Below, one piece after another: positions 16,551-25,266 of a stretch of DNA of 47,777 bases (the first letter of the stretch is position 1; the number at the start of each line of letters is the position of its first letter). The stretch lies in assembly GCA_007120385.1 (NCBI GenBank), contig SKNT01000149.1:1-47777 (forward strand), written 5' to 3'. The DNA comes from Balneolales bacterium (GTDB taxonomy: Bacteria; Bacteroidota; Rhodothermia; Balneolales; Natronogracilivirgulaceae). The position numbers and the translations under genes were made by a program. The notes under the pieces are model-generated. The model had not been told where the DNA came from. It saw only the letters and a list, made by a program, of their open reading frames with translations, and did no database searches.

Positions 16551-16569
16551 CAGGGTCCCGGCCTCATTC

Positions 16570-16980
16570 TTATCCGGGTTTCTCTGGTTTGTCAAGCCCC
16601 ATATCCCCCAGCTGAATGTTAAGCGCCCTTATCGATATCTGGATTTCCCAAATGGACAGGGCCAGCGACGCCAACAGAAACAACAGACTTGCACCAAACG
16701 TGTAGGTGGCCGCTGCCATGTGACCCTGAAAAAGCAGCAGCATGCACAATGCCGACAGGAAAAGGCTGATAACTCCCAGCACCTGCATGTCCCTGATCAG
16801 CCTGGTCCGCTGCTTCAAGTTTTTTATCTGATAAAACAGGATCGCATCCTCGTCTTTCTTATACCGGTCATGAAGCGTTCTTATAAGCGTGGCAAGAGTA
16901 AGAAACCGGTTTGTATAAGCCAGAAGCAACAGGGATATGGCTGGAAAAAGCAGTGCGGGTGTGGCCAGGTCAAGTGCCAT
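16570..16980 (-). CDS. DUF2721 family membrane protein
   Basis: The 136-residue protein matches the DUF2721 pattern: an N-terminal hydrophobic helix (TPALLFPAISLLLLAYTNRF), a charged cytoplasmic-like stretch with TLIRTLHDRYKKDED and QIKNLKQRTRLIRDMQ, then two further helices (LGVISLFLSALCMLLLF and ATYTFGASLLFLLASLALSI). The ATG at 16980 is chosen because the longer frame upstream has no family match and overlaps ppc. The function of the family is unknown. It lies 109 bases downstream of ppc on the same strand and could share its transcript. Confidence 0.8.
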   Translation of the reverse strand: MALDLATPALLFPAISLLLLAYTNRFLTLATLIRTLHDRYKKDEDAILFYQIKNLKQRTRLIRDMQVLGVISLFLSALCMLLLFQGHMAAATYTFGASLLFLLASLALSIWEIQISIRALNIQLGDMGLDKPEKPG

Positions 16981-17089
16981 AACGGGCGGGTTTAATAATG
17001 GTTTTTGATGGATACAGGATTCTTTTGGGCAACGTTCATGTACCGGACCTGTAAGATGCGGCAATTTCCCGGGAGATACATCCGGTAAT

Positions 17090-19882
17090 CTAGCCCGTGC
17101 TTTGCATCGCCGCAGCGATGCCGTTGATGCTTGAAAATAGCGCATGCCGCACTTTTGTGGAAGCCAATTCGGGATCACGGTAACGGCGCATCAGTTCAAT
17201 CTGCAATAGATTCAGGACGTCGGTGTAGGGGTTGCGCAGTGAAATGGAACGCTGGATAACCCGGTTATCGGACAGAAGCTCCTTCTCGCGTGCTATCTTC
17301 AACAAATAACGGCTTGTACTTTCAAACTCCTCAACTATTACATGGTGGAACCCCTTATCCAGCTGGCTGGAATACCTTTCGGCAATATCCAGATGCGCCC
17401 GGGCAAGTTCACGTCTGGCATTGTCAACTACAGAGCGAAAAAAACGTGACTGCACGTACAGTTTCTGCATCTGTTTCAACGCTTCAGGATGCTCTTCGAG
17501 GAATGATGCCAGGGCTGAGCCGGTACCGAACCAGCCGGGCAGATTGTACCGTGTCTGGGTCCAGGCGAACACCCATGGTATGGCGCGAAGACTTTCAAAG
17601 TCCACCTCCTTGCCCGTTTTCCGGGAAACAGGTCTGGAAGCAATCGGAAGGGCGCTGATATACTCAATAGGAGTGATGGCGGCATACCAGCGCCAGACAT
17701 CGGTTTTCCGGGTAAACTGCTGGTAGGTTTTCATCGAGCGTTTCGAAATCTCCTCCATAAGGGCAAAGTCATCTCCATCCGGCTTAAATTCCGAATGCTC
17801 CGACCTTTCCGAATCACCGGCGGTGCGAATGATGGCATTTACCATCTGCTCCAGGTGCCTTCTGGCAATGGTCGGAAGGGCGTAGCGGAAGGATATGACC
17901 TCGCCCTGCTCCGTAAAACGGATCTTGCCGTTGTGACACACCATCGGAAGACCGAGTACCGCCTGATTGGAACGGCCGCCCCCGCGTCCAACCGTGCCAC
18001 CCCGCCCGTGAAACAGCCGGCACGTAATGTCATGCTCGCGGCATACCAGGGCCAGCGCCTCCTGTGCCTTGTGCAAAGCCCAGTTGGCCATCCAGTAGCC
18101 ACCATCCTTGTTGCTGTCGGAATAACCGAGCATGACCTCCTGGAAATTTTCCCTGGCCAAAAGATGCTGCCTGTAAATTTCATTGGAAAAGAGTTTTCCC
18201 ATCACAATACGGCAGTTGGTCAGGTCGTCCACTGTTTCGAAAAGCGGAACCACGTCAAAATGGCTGACCACCTTTCCGTCCTCATAGTACCAGAGTCCCG
18301 TCTCCCTGCCCAGCAAAAGCACTTCCATCATGTCACTGACATCGTGGGTCATACTGACAATGATGCTGCCGATGGCATCGGGATTTCGTGACACGGCCTG
18401 GCTGACCACATCAAATGTTTCCAGCAGTTCCAGTGAACTGTCCCTCAGGCGGGCATGACGCGGCACAAGCGGTCTGGAGCTCTTGAGTTCATTGATCAGA
18501 ATGGCATTCTTTTCGTCTTCCGGAAGATCCTCATAGCCGGTCGTCACACCGGCAGATTCCAGCATATCCGATACACAGCTGCCGAAGACATCGCTGTGCT
18601 GACGCATATCAAGTGCTGCAAGATGATATCCGAAGGCCTTCACCTGATAACGCAGCCGGCGCAGCAGTCCGCGCAGTGACAGGATTCCGAAACCGGTCTC
18701 CTCCAGAGCGTCGGAAAGCAGCTTCAGGTCCTTCAGGAAGTCGGCAACCGGGTAGGGACCGGGCCCGTTTCCGGCCGGATCCAACAGTGACTCTTTCTGT
18801 TTCCGGAGCTTGGCCTGGATGAAACGCGATTTTAGCCGGTAGGGTTCATGCCATTCCTCCATGATGTTCAGACCGATATCGAAGGTGGCATTATCACGGT
18901 GGATGGAATCGGCCAGCGGGCGGGGCACCCTGATGTGCCTGGAGGAAATGCACAGTTCATGCCTCAGTTTCTCCAATATATGCTCGTATTTCAGGAAAGC
19001 AGCCTGATAGTGAAGCCGGAGCGTCTCGCGCGTCATCTTTGCAGTGACTTTCGGGTTTCCGTCACGGTCACCACCAATCCAGCTTCGATAGCGCAGGAAC
19101 GGCGGGAGCTCCGGACGCCTGCCATAATAGCACTCGGTGGCATCCTCAAGGTCGGTCATGATCCCGGGCACGGTATCCCAGATGGAGTTCGTGAGGAAAA
19201 ACAGTCCGTTTTTGACCTCGTCAATTACGCTGAGACTCGAGGGACGCACATCGTCGGCTGAAATGAGAATGCTTATGAGCGAATAAAGCTCCGCAAGAAG
19301 ATGCTCTTTTTCCGAGGGGAGCAGGGACTCTGTGCTGATGCGCAGAACCAGCGCCGAAATACTTTGCTGAATATGCAGGATGGTGCGCCGGCGCGCCTCG
19401 GTTGGATGTGCCGTCAGTGTAGGTTCCATGCTCAGTTCCATCAGTATATCCGTGAACCTCTCGTAGCTCATTCCCCCGCTTTTCAGCATGTGCACCGCTT
19501 GCATGACGGACTCGTCCCGCGGATTATCCTTGTCCGACCGAAGCTCCCGCTCCCGGTTGATTCGGGTGATTTCAATCTGCTCTGCCCGGTTTACAAGATG
19601 GAAAAAGGAAGTGAAGGCCCGAAGCAGCCAGTCCATCTGATTCGGACTCAACTGCCTCATGGTTTCCTGGACCTCATTGCGCAACACTTCGGCATCCTTG
19701 CCCTCCTCATAGGCCTCCTTGCAGCGCACCCGGAGCGACTCCACCAGGGCGAGCATGTCATCCCCGGCAATGGACTGCACCGCCTGGCCGAGCAGGCTTC
19801 CGAGCATGGAGACATTCTCACTCAGCGGCCGGGTTATGCCGTCGCTGCCTCTATCCGTTTGAAATACTTTTGCTGCAGTCAT
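17090..19882 (-). CDS. ppc: Phosphoenolpyruvate carboxylase
   Basis: PEP carboxylase adds bicarbonate to phosphoenolpyruvate to make oxaloacetate, refilling the TCA cycle. The 930-residue protein has the catalytic histidine motif LTAHPTEARRRT (His159), the RSWIGGDRDGNP PEP-binding segment, YSDSNKDGGYW, the glycine-rich loop FHGRGGTVGRGGG, and the C-terminal helical part (NPYTDVLNLLQIELMRRYR). One deviation is visible: the extreme C-terminus is MQSTG, where the family normally ends QNTG or RNTG, so the conserved Asn is Ser. This tail reaches into the active site in known structures. It begins with ATG at 19882 and is preceded by a 290-base divergent region. Confidence 0.95.
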   Translation of the reverse strand: MTAAKVFQTDRGSDGITRPLSENVSMLGSLLGQAVQSIAGDDMLALVESLRVRCKEAYEEGKDAEVLRNEVQETMRQLSPNQMDWLLRAFTSFFHLVNRAEQIEITRINRERELRSDKDNPRDESVMQAVHMLKSGGMSYERFTDILMELSMEPTLTAHPTEARRRTILHIQQSISALVLRISTESLLPSEKEHLLAELYSLISILISADDVRPSSLSVIDEVKNGLFFLTNSIWDTVPGIMTDLEDATECYYGRRPELPPFLRYRSWIGGDRDGNPKVTAKMTRETLRLHYQAAFLKYEHILEKLRHELCISSRHIRVPRPLADSIHRDNATFDIGLNIMEEWHEPYRLKSRFIQAKLRKQKESLLDPAGNGPGPYPVADFLKDLKLLSDALEETGFGILSLRGLLRRLRYQVKAFGYHLAALDMRQHSDVFGSCVSDMLESAGVTTGYEDLPEDEKNAILINELKSSRPLVPRHARLRDSSLELLETFDVVSQAVSRNPDAIGSIIVSMTHDVSDMMEVLLLGRETGLWYYEDGKVVSHFDVVPLFETVDDLTNCRIVMGKLFSNEIYRQHLLARENFQEVMLGYSDSNKDGGYWMANWALHKAQEALALVCREHDITCRLFHGRGGTVGRGGGRSNQAVLGLPMVCHNGKIRFTEQGEVISFRYALPTIARRHLEQMVNAIIRTAGDSERSEHSEFKPDGDDFALMEEISKRSMKTYQQFTRKTDVWRWYAAITPIEYISALPIASRPVSRKTGKEVDFESLRAIPWVFAWTQTRYNLPGWFGTGSALASFLEEHPEALKQMQKLYVQSRFFRSVVDNARRELARAHLDIAERYSSQLDKGFHHVIVEEFESTSRYLLKIAREKELLSDNRVIQRSISLRNPYTDVLNLLQIELMRRYRDPELASTKVRHALFSSINGIAAAMQSTG

Positions 19883-20172
19883 ATAACAAGTCCGTTTACC
19901 GGGTTACAATCCGGTCTGTCATCGTGTATCTGAAACCTTAAATATAAGGCTATCTTCAACATGTATGAACTGCCGGCCTGCAGGCATCCAGGAAACCCCA
20001 TCTTTTTATACTTTCCATTTTTCTTTTTCTGACCGGCCGGATATATTGCGCATCAAATAGAAAATTCCGGTCATTCCGGGTTTATACTCATCCCTTGTTC
20101 AGGGAAACCTCTCCACCCATCCGGATGGGGAAAACCGTTGTTCCGGCAATCCATTAATTTCCTGTTACGAAA
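19883..20172. other. Divergent intergenic region between ppc and tdk
   Basis: These 290 bases separate ppc (- strand) and the thymidine kinase gene (+ strand) and must hold at least the ppc promoter. TTAAATATAAGG near 19938 and AT-rich stretches near 20010-20060 are visible, but I find no box pair good enough to call, and no hairpin with a U-run. Confidence 0.4.
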
Positions 20173-20835
20173 ATGATCAGTGAACCCACCATATTATCAA
20201 AAAACATAGGATGGATTGAGGTTGTATGCGGTGGCATGTTCAGTGGAAAAACGGAAGAACTGATCCGCAGAGCCCGCCGTGCACAGTATGCCGGCCAGCG
20301 GGTTCTTATCGTCAAACCGGAAATTGACAAGCGATATGACGAGGTCAATGTGGTCTCTCACAATGCCACGGCACTTCCCGGTGTGGTTGCCTCAACGGCC
20401 GACCAGATCGTACTTTTGACCGGAAATGCCGAGGTGGTGTGCATAGACGAAGCGCAGTTTTTTGACAACCGGCTTGTCGATGTGGCAAACACCCTGGCCA
20501 ACAGCGGTAAGCGTGTCATTATTGCGGGGCTGGATATGGATTTTGAGGGGAAGCCGTTCGAGCCCATGCCCGAACTGCTCGCCATCGCAGAATACGTCAC
20601 GAAACTGCACGCCATCTGCGCGGAAAGCGGTATGCCCGCCAATTACTCGCAGCGTGTGGTGAAGAGTGACAAGCGCATACTCGTCGGCGAATCAGACGCC
20701 TACGAGCCCCGGGCACGACACTGTTTCCGTCCGCCCGTCGATTCGCCGAAACGTAAAAAAATCATTGCATTCAACCAGGCTGAGCAACAGACCGAGCCAA
20801 AAAAAACGGCCGGTAAAAAAGAACAGAAATCTTAA
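20173..20835 (+). CDS. tdk: Thymidine kinase (type II)
   Basis: Tdk phosphorylates thymidine (and deoxyuridine) with ATP in nucleoside salvage. The P-loop GGMFSGKT (residues 20-27), the Walker B and catalytic segment IDEAQFF (Glu93 as base) and the lasso region ILVGESDAYEPR are present. The zinc site is incomplete. In the typical family two Cys pairs bind zinc; here the first is Cys149 with Ser152, and the second is Ala181 with Cys184. Some Bacteroidota thymidine kinases also lack these cysteines, so activity is still likely. Residues after 190 form a Lys-rich tail. A nucleoside transporter gene follows after 47 bases, so uptake and phosphorylation are probably cotranscribed. Confidence 0.93.
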   Translation: MISEPTILSKNIGWIEVVCGGMFSGKTEELIRRARRAQYAGQRVLIVKPEIDKRYDEVNVVSHNATALPGVVASTADQIVLLTGNAEVVCIDEAQFFDNRLVDVANTLANSGKRVIIAGLDMDFEGKPFEPMPELLAIAEYVTKLHAICAESGMPANYSQRVVKSDKRILVGESDAYEPRARHCFRPPVDSPKRKKIIAFNQAEQQTEPKKTAGKKEQKS

Positions 20836-20882
20836 GCCGGCACCAGGAACAATACCGGCCAAACTTAACGAACAAAATCACC

Positions 20883-22223
20883 ATGGACATAACGGATCTT
20901 TTCAGAGGCATAATAGGAATGGCCTTCCTGATCGGCCTGGCAACGCTGTTCAGCAACAATCGCCGCAACATCAGCTGGCGGCTTGTTGGTATCGGAGTCG
21001 GCCTGCAGGTCACCCTGGGTATCTTCATCCTCAAGGGAGAGCAGATGGCCGTGTTTTTCTCGCCGCTCGGGTGGCCGAAAGAACTGTTCCGGATCGTCTC
21101 ATCCTTCTTTGTGGTGATTCTCGACTTCACCACCGAGGGCGCGCAATTCATTTTCGGCGATCTTGCACTTAGTCCCGGCATGGAAGGAAGCATGGGACAT
21201 TTCTTTGCTTTCCAGGTGCTGCCCACCATCGTATTCTTCGCATCCATAACCACCATTCTGTACCACTACGGAATCCTTCAGGCCATTGTCCGCGGCATGG
21301 CCACCGCCATGCGCAAGCTGATGGGAACCTCCGGCGCCGAAACCCTGAGTGTCACCGCCAACATCTTCATCGGCCAGACCGAGTCTCCGCTGCTCATCAA
21401 ACCATACATCGAAAAGATGACCCGCTCGGAACTGCTCACCGTCATGACCGGCGGTATGGCCACCATTGCCGGCGGCATCATGGCCGCCTACATCCAGATG
21501 CTCGGGGATGCCTACGCGGTCGCCAACGAAGTTAGCCTGACTGTGGGACGCCAGCTCTTTGCCGAACAGCTGCTGGGCGCCAGCATCATGGCCGCTCCTG
21601 CCGCCATCGTCATTGCCAAGATCCTCTATCCGGAAACCGATACCCCCGCTACCATGGGCGATGTCGAAATTAAGGTTGAGAAAACCGATGCCAACGGAAT
21701 CGATGCCGCCTCATCGGGTGCCGCCGAAGGCCTTCGCCTGGCGCTGAACGTGGGCGGCATGCTACTGGCATTCATCGCCCTGCTTGCCATGATCAACTCC
21801 ATGTTCCTGTGGTTCGGGGATACCATCGGACTCGAACGCCTCTTCCCCGGCTTCCAGCTCACGATGCAATCGCTCCTCGGTGTCATCTTTGCCCCGCTGA
21901 TGTTCATCATCGGCGTTCCGTGGGTGGATGCGGTCACTGCCGGCTCCATGCTCGGCACCAAGATTGTGCTCACCGAATTCATCGCCTACTCAGACCTCTC
22001 CGAGCTCATCCGCCTTGAAGCCCTCACACCCAAAACCATCGCCATGGCCACATTCGCCCTTTGCGGTTTTGCCAACTTTGCCTCCATCGCCATCCAGATC
22101 GGCGGCATCGGCGGGCTGGCACCCTCACGCAAATCGGAACTCGCGGAGTTCGGCATAAGGGCCGTATTTGCCGGCACCATGGCCAACCTCATGTCCGCTA
22201 CCATTGCCGGGGTGCTCTACTGA
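20883..22223 (+). CDS. Concentrative nucleoside transporter, CNT/NupC family
   Basis: This 446-residue inner-membrane protein belongs to the CNT family, which imports nucleosides by coupling to H+ or Na+. It has the family's N-terminal helices (IGMAFLIGLATLFSNNRRNISW), the GQTESPLLIKPYI motif that lines the nucleoside and ion sites, TGGMATIAGGIMAAYI, and the late membrane motifs GVPWVDAVTAGSMLGTKIVLTEF and CGFANFASIAIQIGGIG. It follows tdk closely in the same direction, so thymidine is a likely substrate, but specificity within CNT cannot be read safely. A weak hairpin with a T-run follows it. Confidence 0.92.
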   Translation: MDITDLFRGIIGMAFLIGLATLFSNNRRNISWRLVGIGVGLQVTLGIFILKGEQMAVFFSPLGWPKELFRIVSSFFVVILDFTTEGAQFIFGDLALSPGMEGSMGHFFAFQVLPTIVFFASITTILYHYGILQAIVRGMATAMRKLMGTSGAETLSVTANIFIGQTESPLLIKPYIEKMTRSELLTVMTGGMATIAGGIMAAYIQMLGDAYAVANEVSLTVGRQLFAEQLLGASIMAAPAAIVIAKILYPETDTPATMGDVEIKVEKTDANGIDAASSGAAEGLRLALNVGGMLLAFIALLAMINSMFLWFGDTIGLERLFPGFQLTMQSLLGVIFAPLMFIIGVPWVDAVTAGSMLGTKIVLTEFIAYSDLSELIRLEALTPKTIAMATFALCGFANFASIAIQIGGIGGLAPSRKSELAEFGIRAVFAGTMANLMSATIAGVLY

Positions 22224-22262
22224 GATATCAGGGCCGGCAAGCGGCATAAAACAAATCATACT

Positions 22263-22287
22263 AACGGCCTTCCGCACCCGTTTTTTT
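22263..22287 (+). terminator. Weak intrinsic terminator after the nucleoside transporter
   Basis: AACGG (22263-22267) pairs with CCGTT (22278-22282) and runs into a seven-T tract (22281-22287). The stem is short, so termination may be partial. Confidence 0.3.
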
Positions 22288-22300
22288 GCTACGTAAGAGT

Positions 22301-22324
22301 CTTCAAAAAACCCTATCTTTGAAG
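22301..22324 (+). promoter_or_regulatory. Candidate promoter with inverted repeat for the folding-factor cassette
   Basis: TATCTTTG (22314-22321) matches the Bacteroidota -7 consensus TAnnTTTG exactly. A TTTG at 22285-22288 lies 25 bases upstream, somewhat further than usual. CTTCAAA (22301-22307) and TTTGAAG (22318-22324) form an inverted repeat overlapping the -7 box, which could be an operator. The first gene starts at 22381. Confidence 0.45.
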
Positions 22325-22380
22325 ATTGTGACAACTATTTCTGCAACTTTTCACGAACCAACGAAACCCTGAAAGTTTAT

Positions 22381-24339
22381 ATGAACCGCTCCCTTGGATT
22401 GAGCGTCCTGACGGCGCTTTTTCTCGTACCCGGATGTGCCCTGTTCCAGTCAACACACACACCTTCACCCGAGGAAACGACCATTGGCAAAATAGCCGGA
22501 AAACCCGTCACATTCGGGGAATTGCAGCAGCAATTCAACAAGTCCCATTCCCTGGCAAGCGAAGACGACCAAAGCCTCACCGAGTTCGCCGACCTTTACA
22601 TGGACTACCGGCTCAAGCTGGCTGTAGCACAAGATGCCGGATACATGAAAGACCCTGAAATCCTCGCCGAACTGGAACAGTACGAACGGCAGTCGGCATA
22701 CCCCTACTGGCTGGAACGCCATATCCGTGATCATCTGCTTGATGAACTTGATGATCGCTCCAGAGAGCTGGTCCACGCCCAGCACATCCTGATCGCAGTT
22801 CCCGAAAACGCCACCCCCGCCGACACGGCCGACGCTTACAACCGCCTCATGGAGGCGCGCGAACTTTTCATGAGCGGCGAAAAGGATTTCATGACGCTTT
22901 CCAACGAGTATTCCACACACCAGCGCGGACAGAGCATGGGAGGCGACCTTGGTTTCTTCAGTGCCGGATGGGCTGTCAAACCCTTTGAGGATGCGGCATA
23001 CGCCCTTGCACCGGGTGAAGTGAGCAAGCCGATCCGCACCCAGTTCGGCTATCATCTCATTCATGTCAAGGACCGGGTCGAAACCGGACCCAACAAGCGG
23101 TTTGCACACATCTTCTTTATGACTCGCGGTGTTTCCGAACCTGTTGACAGCATTTTTGCAAAAGCATGGAAGGCACACGAAGAGCTGGAGCAGGATTCCG
23201 AGTGGTTTGATGTGGTGGAACAGTATTCCCAGGATGAACAGTCGCGCCTTTCCGGCGGAAGCATCGGCTGGGTCAGTTACGGAATGTACGAACAGGAATT
23301 TACCCGCAAACTGATGGAGATAGACGAGGTCGGATCCTATTCCGAGCCCTTCCAGAGCGTCTATGGCATCCATATCATGAAACTCGACTCCATATACCAG
23401 CCCACCCGTGAAGAGACCCGCGAAGAACTCAGCCAGACGCTCAGCCAGCTGCCAAGACTGCGCGATAACGAGCGCGCCGTACTGGAGAACGCCGGCCGAT
23501 TGGGACAGGCACGCTTCCATCGTGAGAATCTCGTTGCGTTCGAGGATTACACCAGGGAACACTTCCGCGGCAACATTGCACAGATTGATTATCCAGCCTC
23601 GCTTCTGGAAAAAACCGTTTTCTCCTTTCATGGCAAAACCTGGTCCGCCAGCGACTACCTCGAGTGGCTCAAACCCGTCATGGAGGAGCAGTCGAATCCA
23701 CAGTACCATCATCGCTTTGCCGGACAGTTTCGTGATTACGCCATTGACGCAGAACTGGTATCCCTGACACGCGACAAATTCCCCGAATTTGCCGATCTCA
23801 GCAACGATTACCTGACCGGGCTGGCCGTTTTCCGCGTGAACGAAGATTCCATCTGGACCTATGCCCAGCAGGATACCGCCCGCCTGCGTGCCCTGTTTGA
23901 AGCAAATCCCGATGACTACCAATTTGACACCCGTTACCGTTACGTGCGTTTTTCGGCCCGTGCCGACACCACCCTGGACAGGGTCCGGTCTCTGGTGGAT
24001 GCGGGTGAGCCGGTCGACAGTATCCGGGGCGAGTTCACCAACGTCGTTATGCGTCGCGATGTGGTCAACCGGGTTGAAAGCGAACCGTACTCCATGCTAA
24101 AAGGCCTGAACGAAGGTGAATTTTCACCATATTTCGAATACCGCCGCCGCCAGACCACAATGTACCTGGAAGAAATCATGGAAGCCCGTCCCATGACATT
24201 CGAGGAAGCCTTCAACAAGCTCGTTACCGACTACCAGATCATACGTGAAAAAGAGTGGCTGGAGCAGATGCGCAGACGGTACAACGTGGAAATCCACCCC
24301 GATGTCGTGCAGCAGTTACATCAGAAACAACATGACTGA
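22381..24339 (+). CDS. Lipoprotein peptidyl-prolyl isomerase with two parvulin domains
   Basis: The N-terminus is a lipoprotein signal (MNRSLGLSVLTALFLVPGC, lipid Cys19), so the product is anchored in the envelope facing the periplasm. After a SurA-type helical N-domain, two rotamase domains follow: the first at about residues 130-240 (AQHILIAVP, SMGGDLGFFSAGWAVKPFED, IRTQFGYHLIHVKDR) and the second at about 243-345 (FAHIFFMTRG, LSGGSIGWVSYGMYEQEF, YGIHIMKLDS). The C-terminal 300 residues are helical and unassigned. Such proteins assist outer-membrane and secreted proteins. It is the first of three parvulin-type genes in a row; its stop overlaps the next start by eight bases, so coupling is likely. 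Confidence 0.88.
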   Translation: MNRSLGLSVLTALFLVPGCALFQSTHTPSPEETTIGKIAGKPVTFGELQQQFNKSHSLASEDDQSLTEFADLYMDYRLKLAVAQDAGYMKDPEILAELEQYERQSAYPYWLERHIRDHLLDELDDRSRELVHAQHILIAVPENATPADTADAYNRLMEARELFMSGEKDFMTLSNEYSTHQRGQSMGGDLGFFSAGWAVKPFEDAAYALAPGEVSKPIRTQFGYHLIHVKDRVETGPNKRFAHIFFMTRGVSEPVDSIFAKAWKAHEELEQDSEWFDVVEQYSQDEQSRLSGGSIGWVSYGMYEQEFTRKLMEIDEVGSYSEPFQSVYGIHIMKLDSIYQPTREETREELSQTLSQLPRLRDNERAVLENAGRLGQARFHRENLVAFEDYTREHFRGNIAQIDYPASLLEKTVFSFHGKTWSASDYLEWLKPVMEEQSNPQYHHRFAGQFRDYAIDAELVSLTRDKFPEFADLSNDYLTGLAVFRVNEDSIWTYAQQDTARLRALFEANPDDYQFDTRYRYVRFSARADTTLDRVRSLVDAGEPVDSIRGEFTNVVMRRDVVNRVESEPYSMLKGLNEGEFSPYFEYRRRQTTMYLEEIMEARPMTFEEAFNKLVTDYQIIREKEWLEQMRRRYNVEIHPDVVQQLHQKQHD

Positions 24340-25225
24340 TACCCTTCGTGTTCTAATCCTGCTGTCGTTTTTCCTTGTCATGGTTTCCTGTGAACACGGG
24401 GTGCGTGACAAGGATGACATCGTCCTTGCAGAGGTCGGCACGCATGTGCTCCGGCTAAGCGATGTAATCAACGATGTCCCGGCCGAAGTATACGCCGCCG
24501 ACAGTCTCAGGGTGATCATGAACTATCAGAAAAGCTGGGTCAATCGCAAGCTGAAAGTCAGCGAAGCCAGACGCCTGCGGCTCGAACAGAACCCGGAGGT
24601 ACAGCGCCGTATCCGCCAGGCCACCGAATCCATTCTCGTGGATGCCTTCAATGAAGCGGTTTACCTGGACATGAAGGATGATCCGGTAACACGGAGTGAT
24701 GCCCAGTCATACTATGAAAGCAACAAGGACAAATTTGTTCTCGCGGAACGGCACGTGCGGTTCCGGCATATGATTGCTGCCTCCCTGTCAGATGCCCAAA
24801 ATGCGCGCAATGCCTTGCTCAGGGGCAGAAGCTGGACCAGCGTGGCTGAGGAATTCTCGGTAAGCCCCCAGAAGTCCATCCGCACCTCCCGGCAGTTTTT
24901 CCCGGTATCCACTGCCGCTCTTCACTTTGAAGAGATGAACACATTCCTTCAGCTAATTGGTGTGACAGAGATATCCCCCATCAGGAGAATCGGGGATCAA
25001 TATCACTTTGTACAGCTTGTCGATGCAAGGGAGGCTGGTGAACATCCCCAGGTTGACTGGGTTATTGACCAGATAACCGAGTGGCTTATGCTGGAGCGGC
25101 GAAGAAAGCACCTTCGTTCCATGGAACAAAGTCTGTTCCTGAAGGCCCAGGCAAACAATGAACTACGTATCTACGACGTAACCATACCAGAACATCAAAT
25201 AGAAATCGTACAGGACAGTCTGTGA
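24332..25225 (+). CDS. SurA/PpiC-like periplasmic lipoprotein, degenerate parvulin domain
   Basis: The start is the ATG at 24332, inside the end of the previous gene, giving a lipoprotein signal (MTDTLRVLILLSFFLVMVSC, Cys20). The N-domain resembles the SurA chaperone part (VINDVPAEVYAADSLRVIM, VNRKLKVSEARRLRLEQNPEV). The following region keeps the outline of a parvulin domain (VRFRHMIAAS, WTSVAEEFSVSP, IRRIGDQYHFVQLVD) but lacks the usual GGxLG core, so isomerase activity is doubtful and a pure chaperone role is more likely. It has 297 residues. It lies between two active-looking parvulins; folding or targeting of envelope proteins is the inferred task. Confidence 0.78.
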   Translation: MTDTLRVLILLSFFLVMVSCEHGVRDKDDIVLAEVGTHVLRLSDVINDVPAEVYAADSLRVIMNYQKSWVNRKLKVSEARRLRLEQNPEVQRRIRQATESILVDAFNEAVYLDMKDDPVTRSDAQSYYESNKDKFVLAERHVRFRHMIAASLSDAQNARNALLRGRSWTSVAEEFSVSPQKSIRTSRQFFPVSTAALHFEEMNTFLQLIGVTEISPIRRIGDQYHFVQLVDAREAGEHPQVDWVIDQITEWLMLERRRKHLRSMEQSLFLKAQANNELRIYDVTIPEHQIEIVQDSL

Positions 25226-25266
25226 TCTGCATCCGGATGTAATCCTGTAAACGGCAATCATACATT

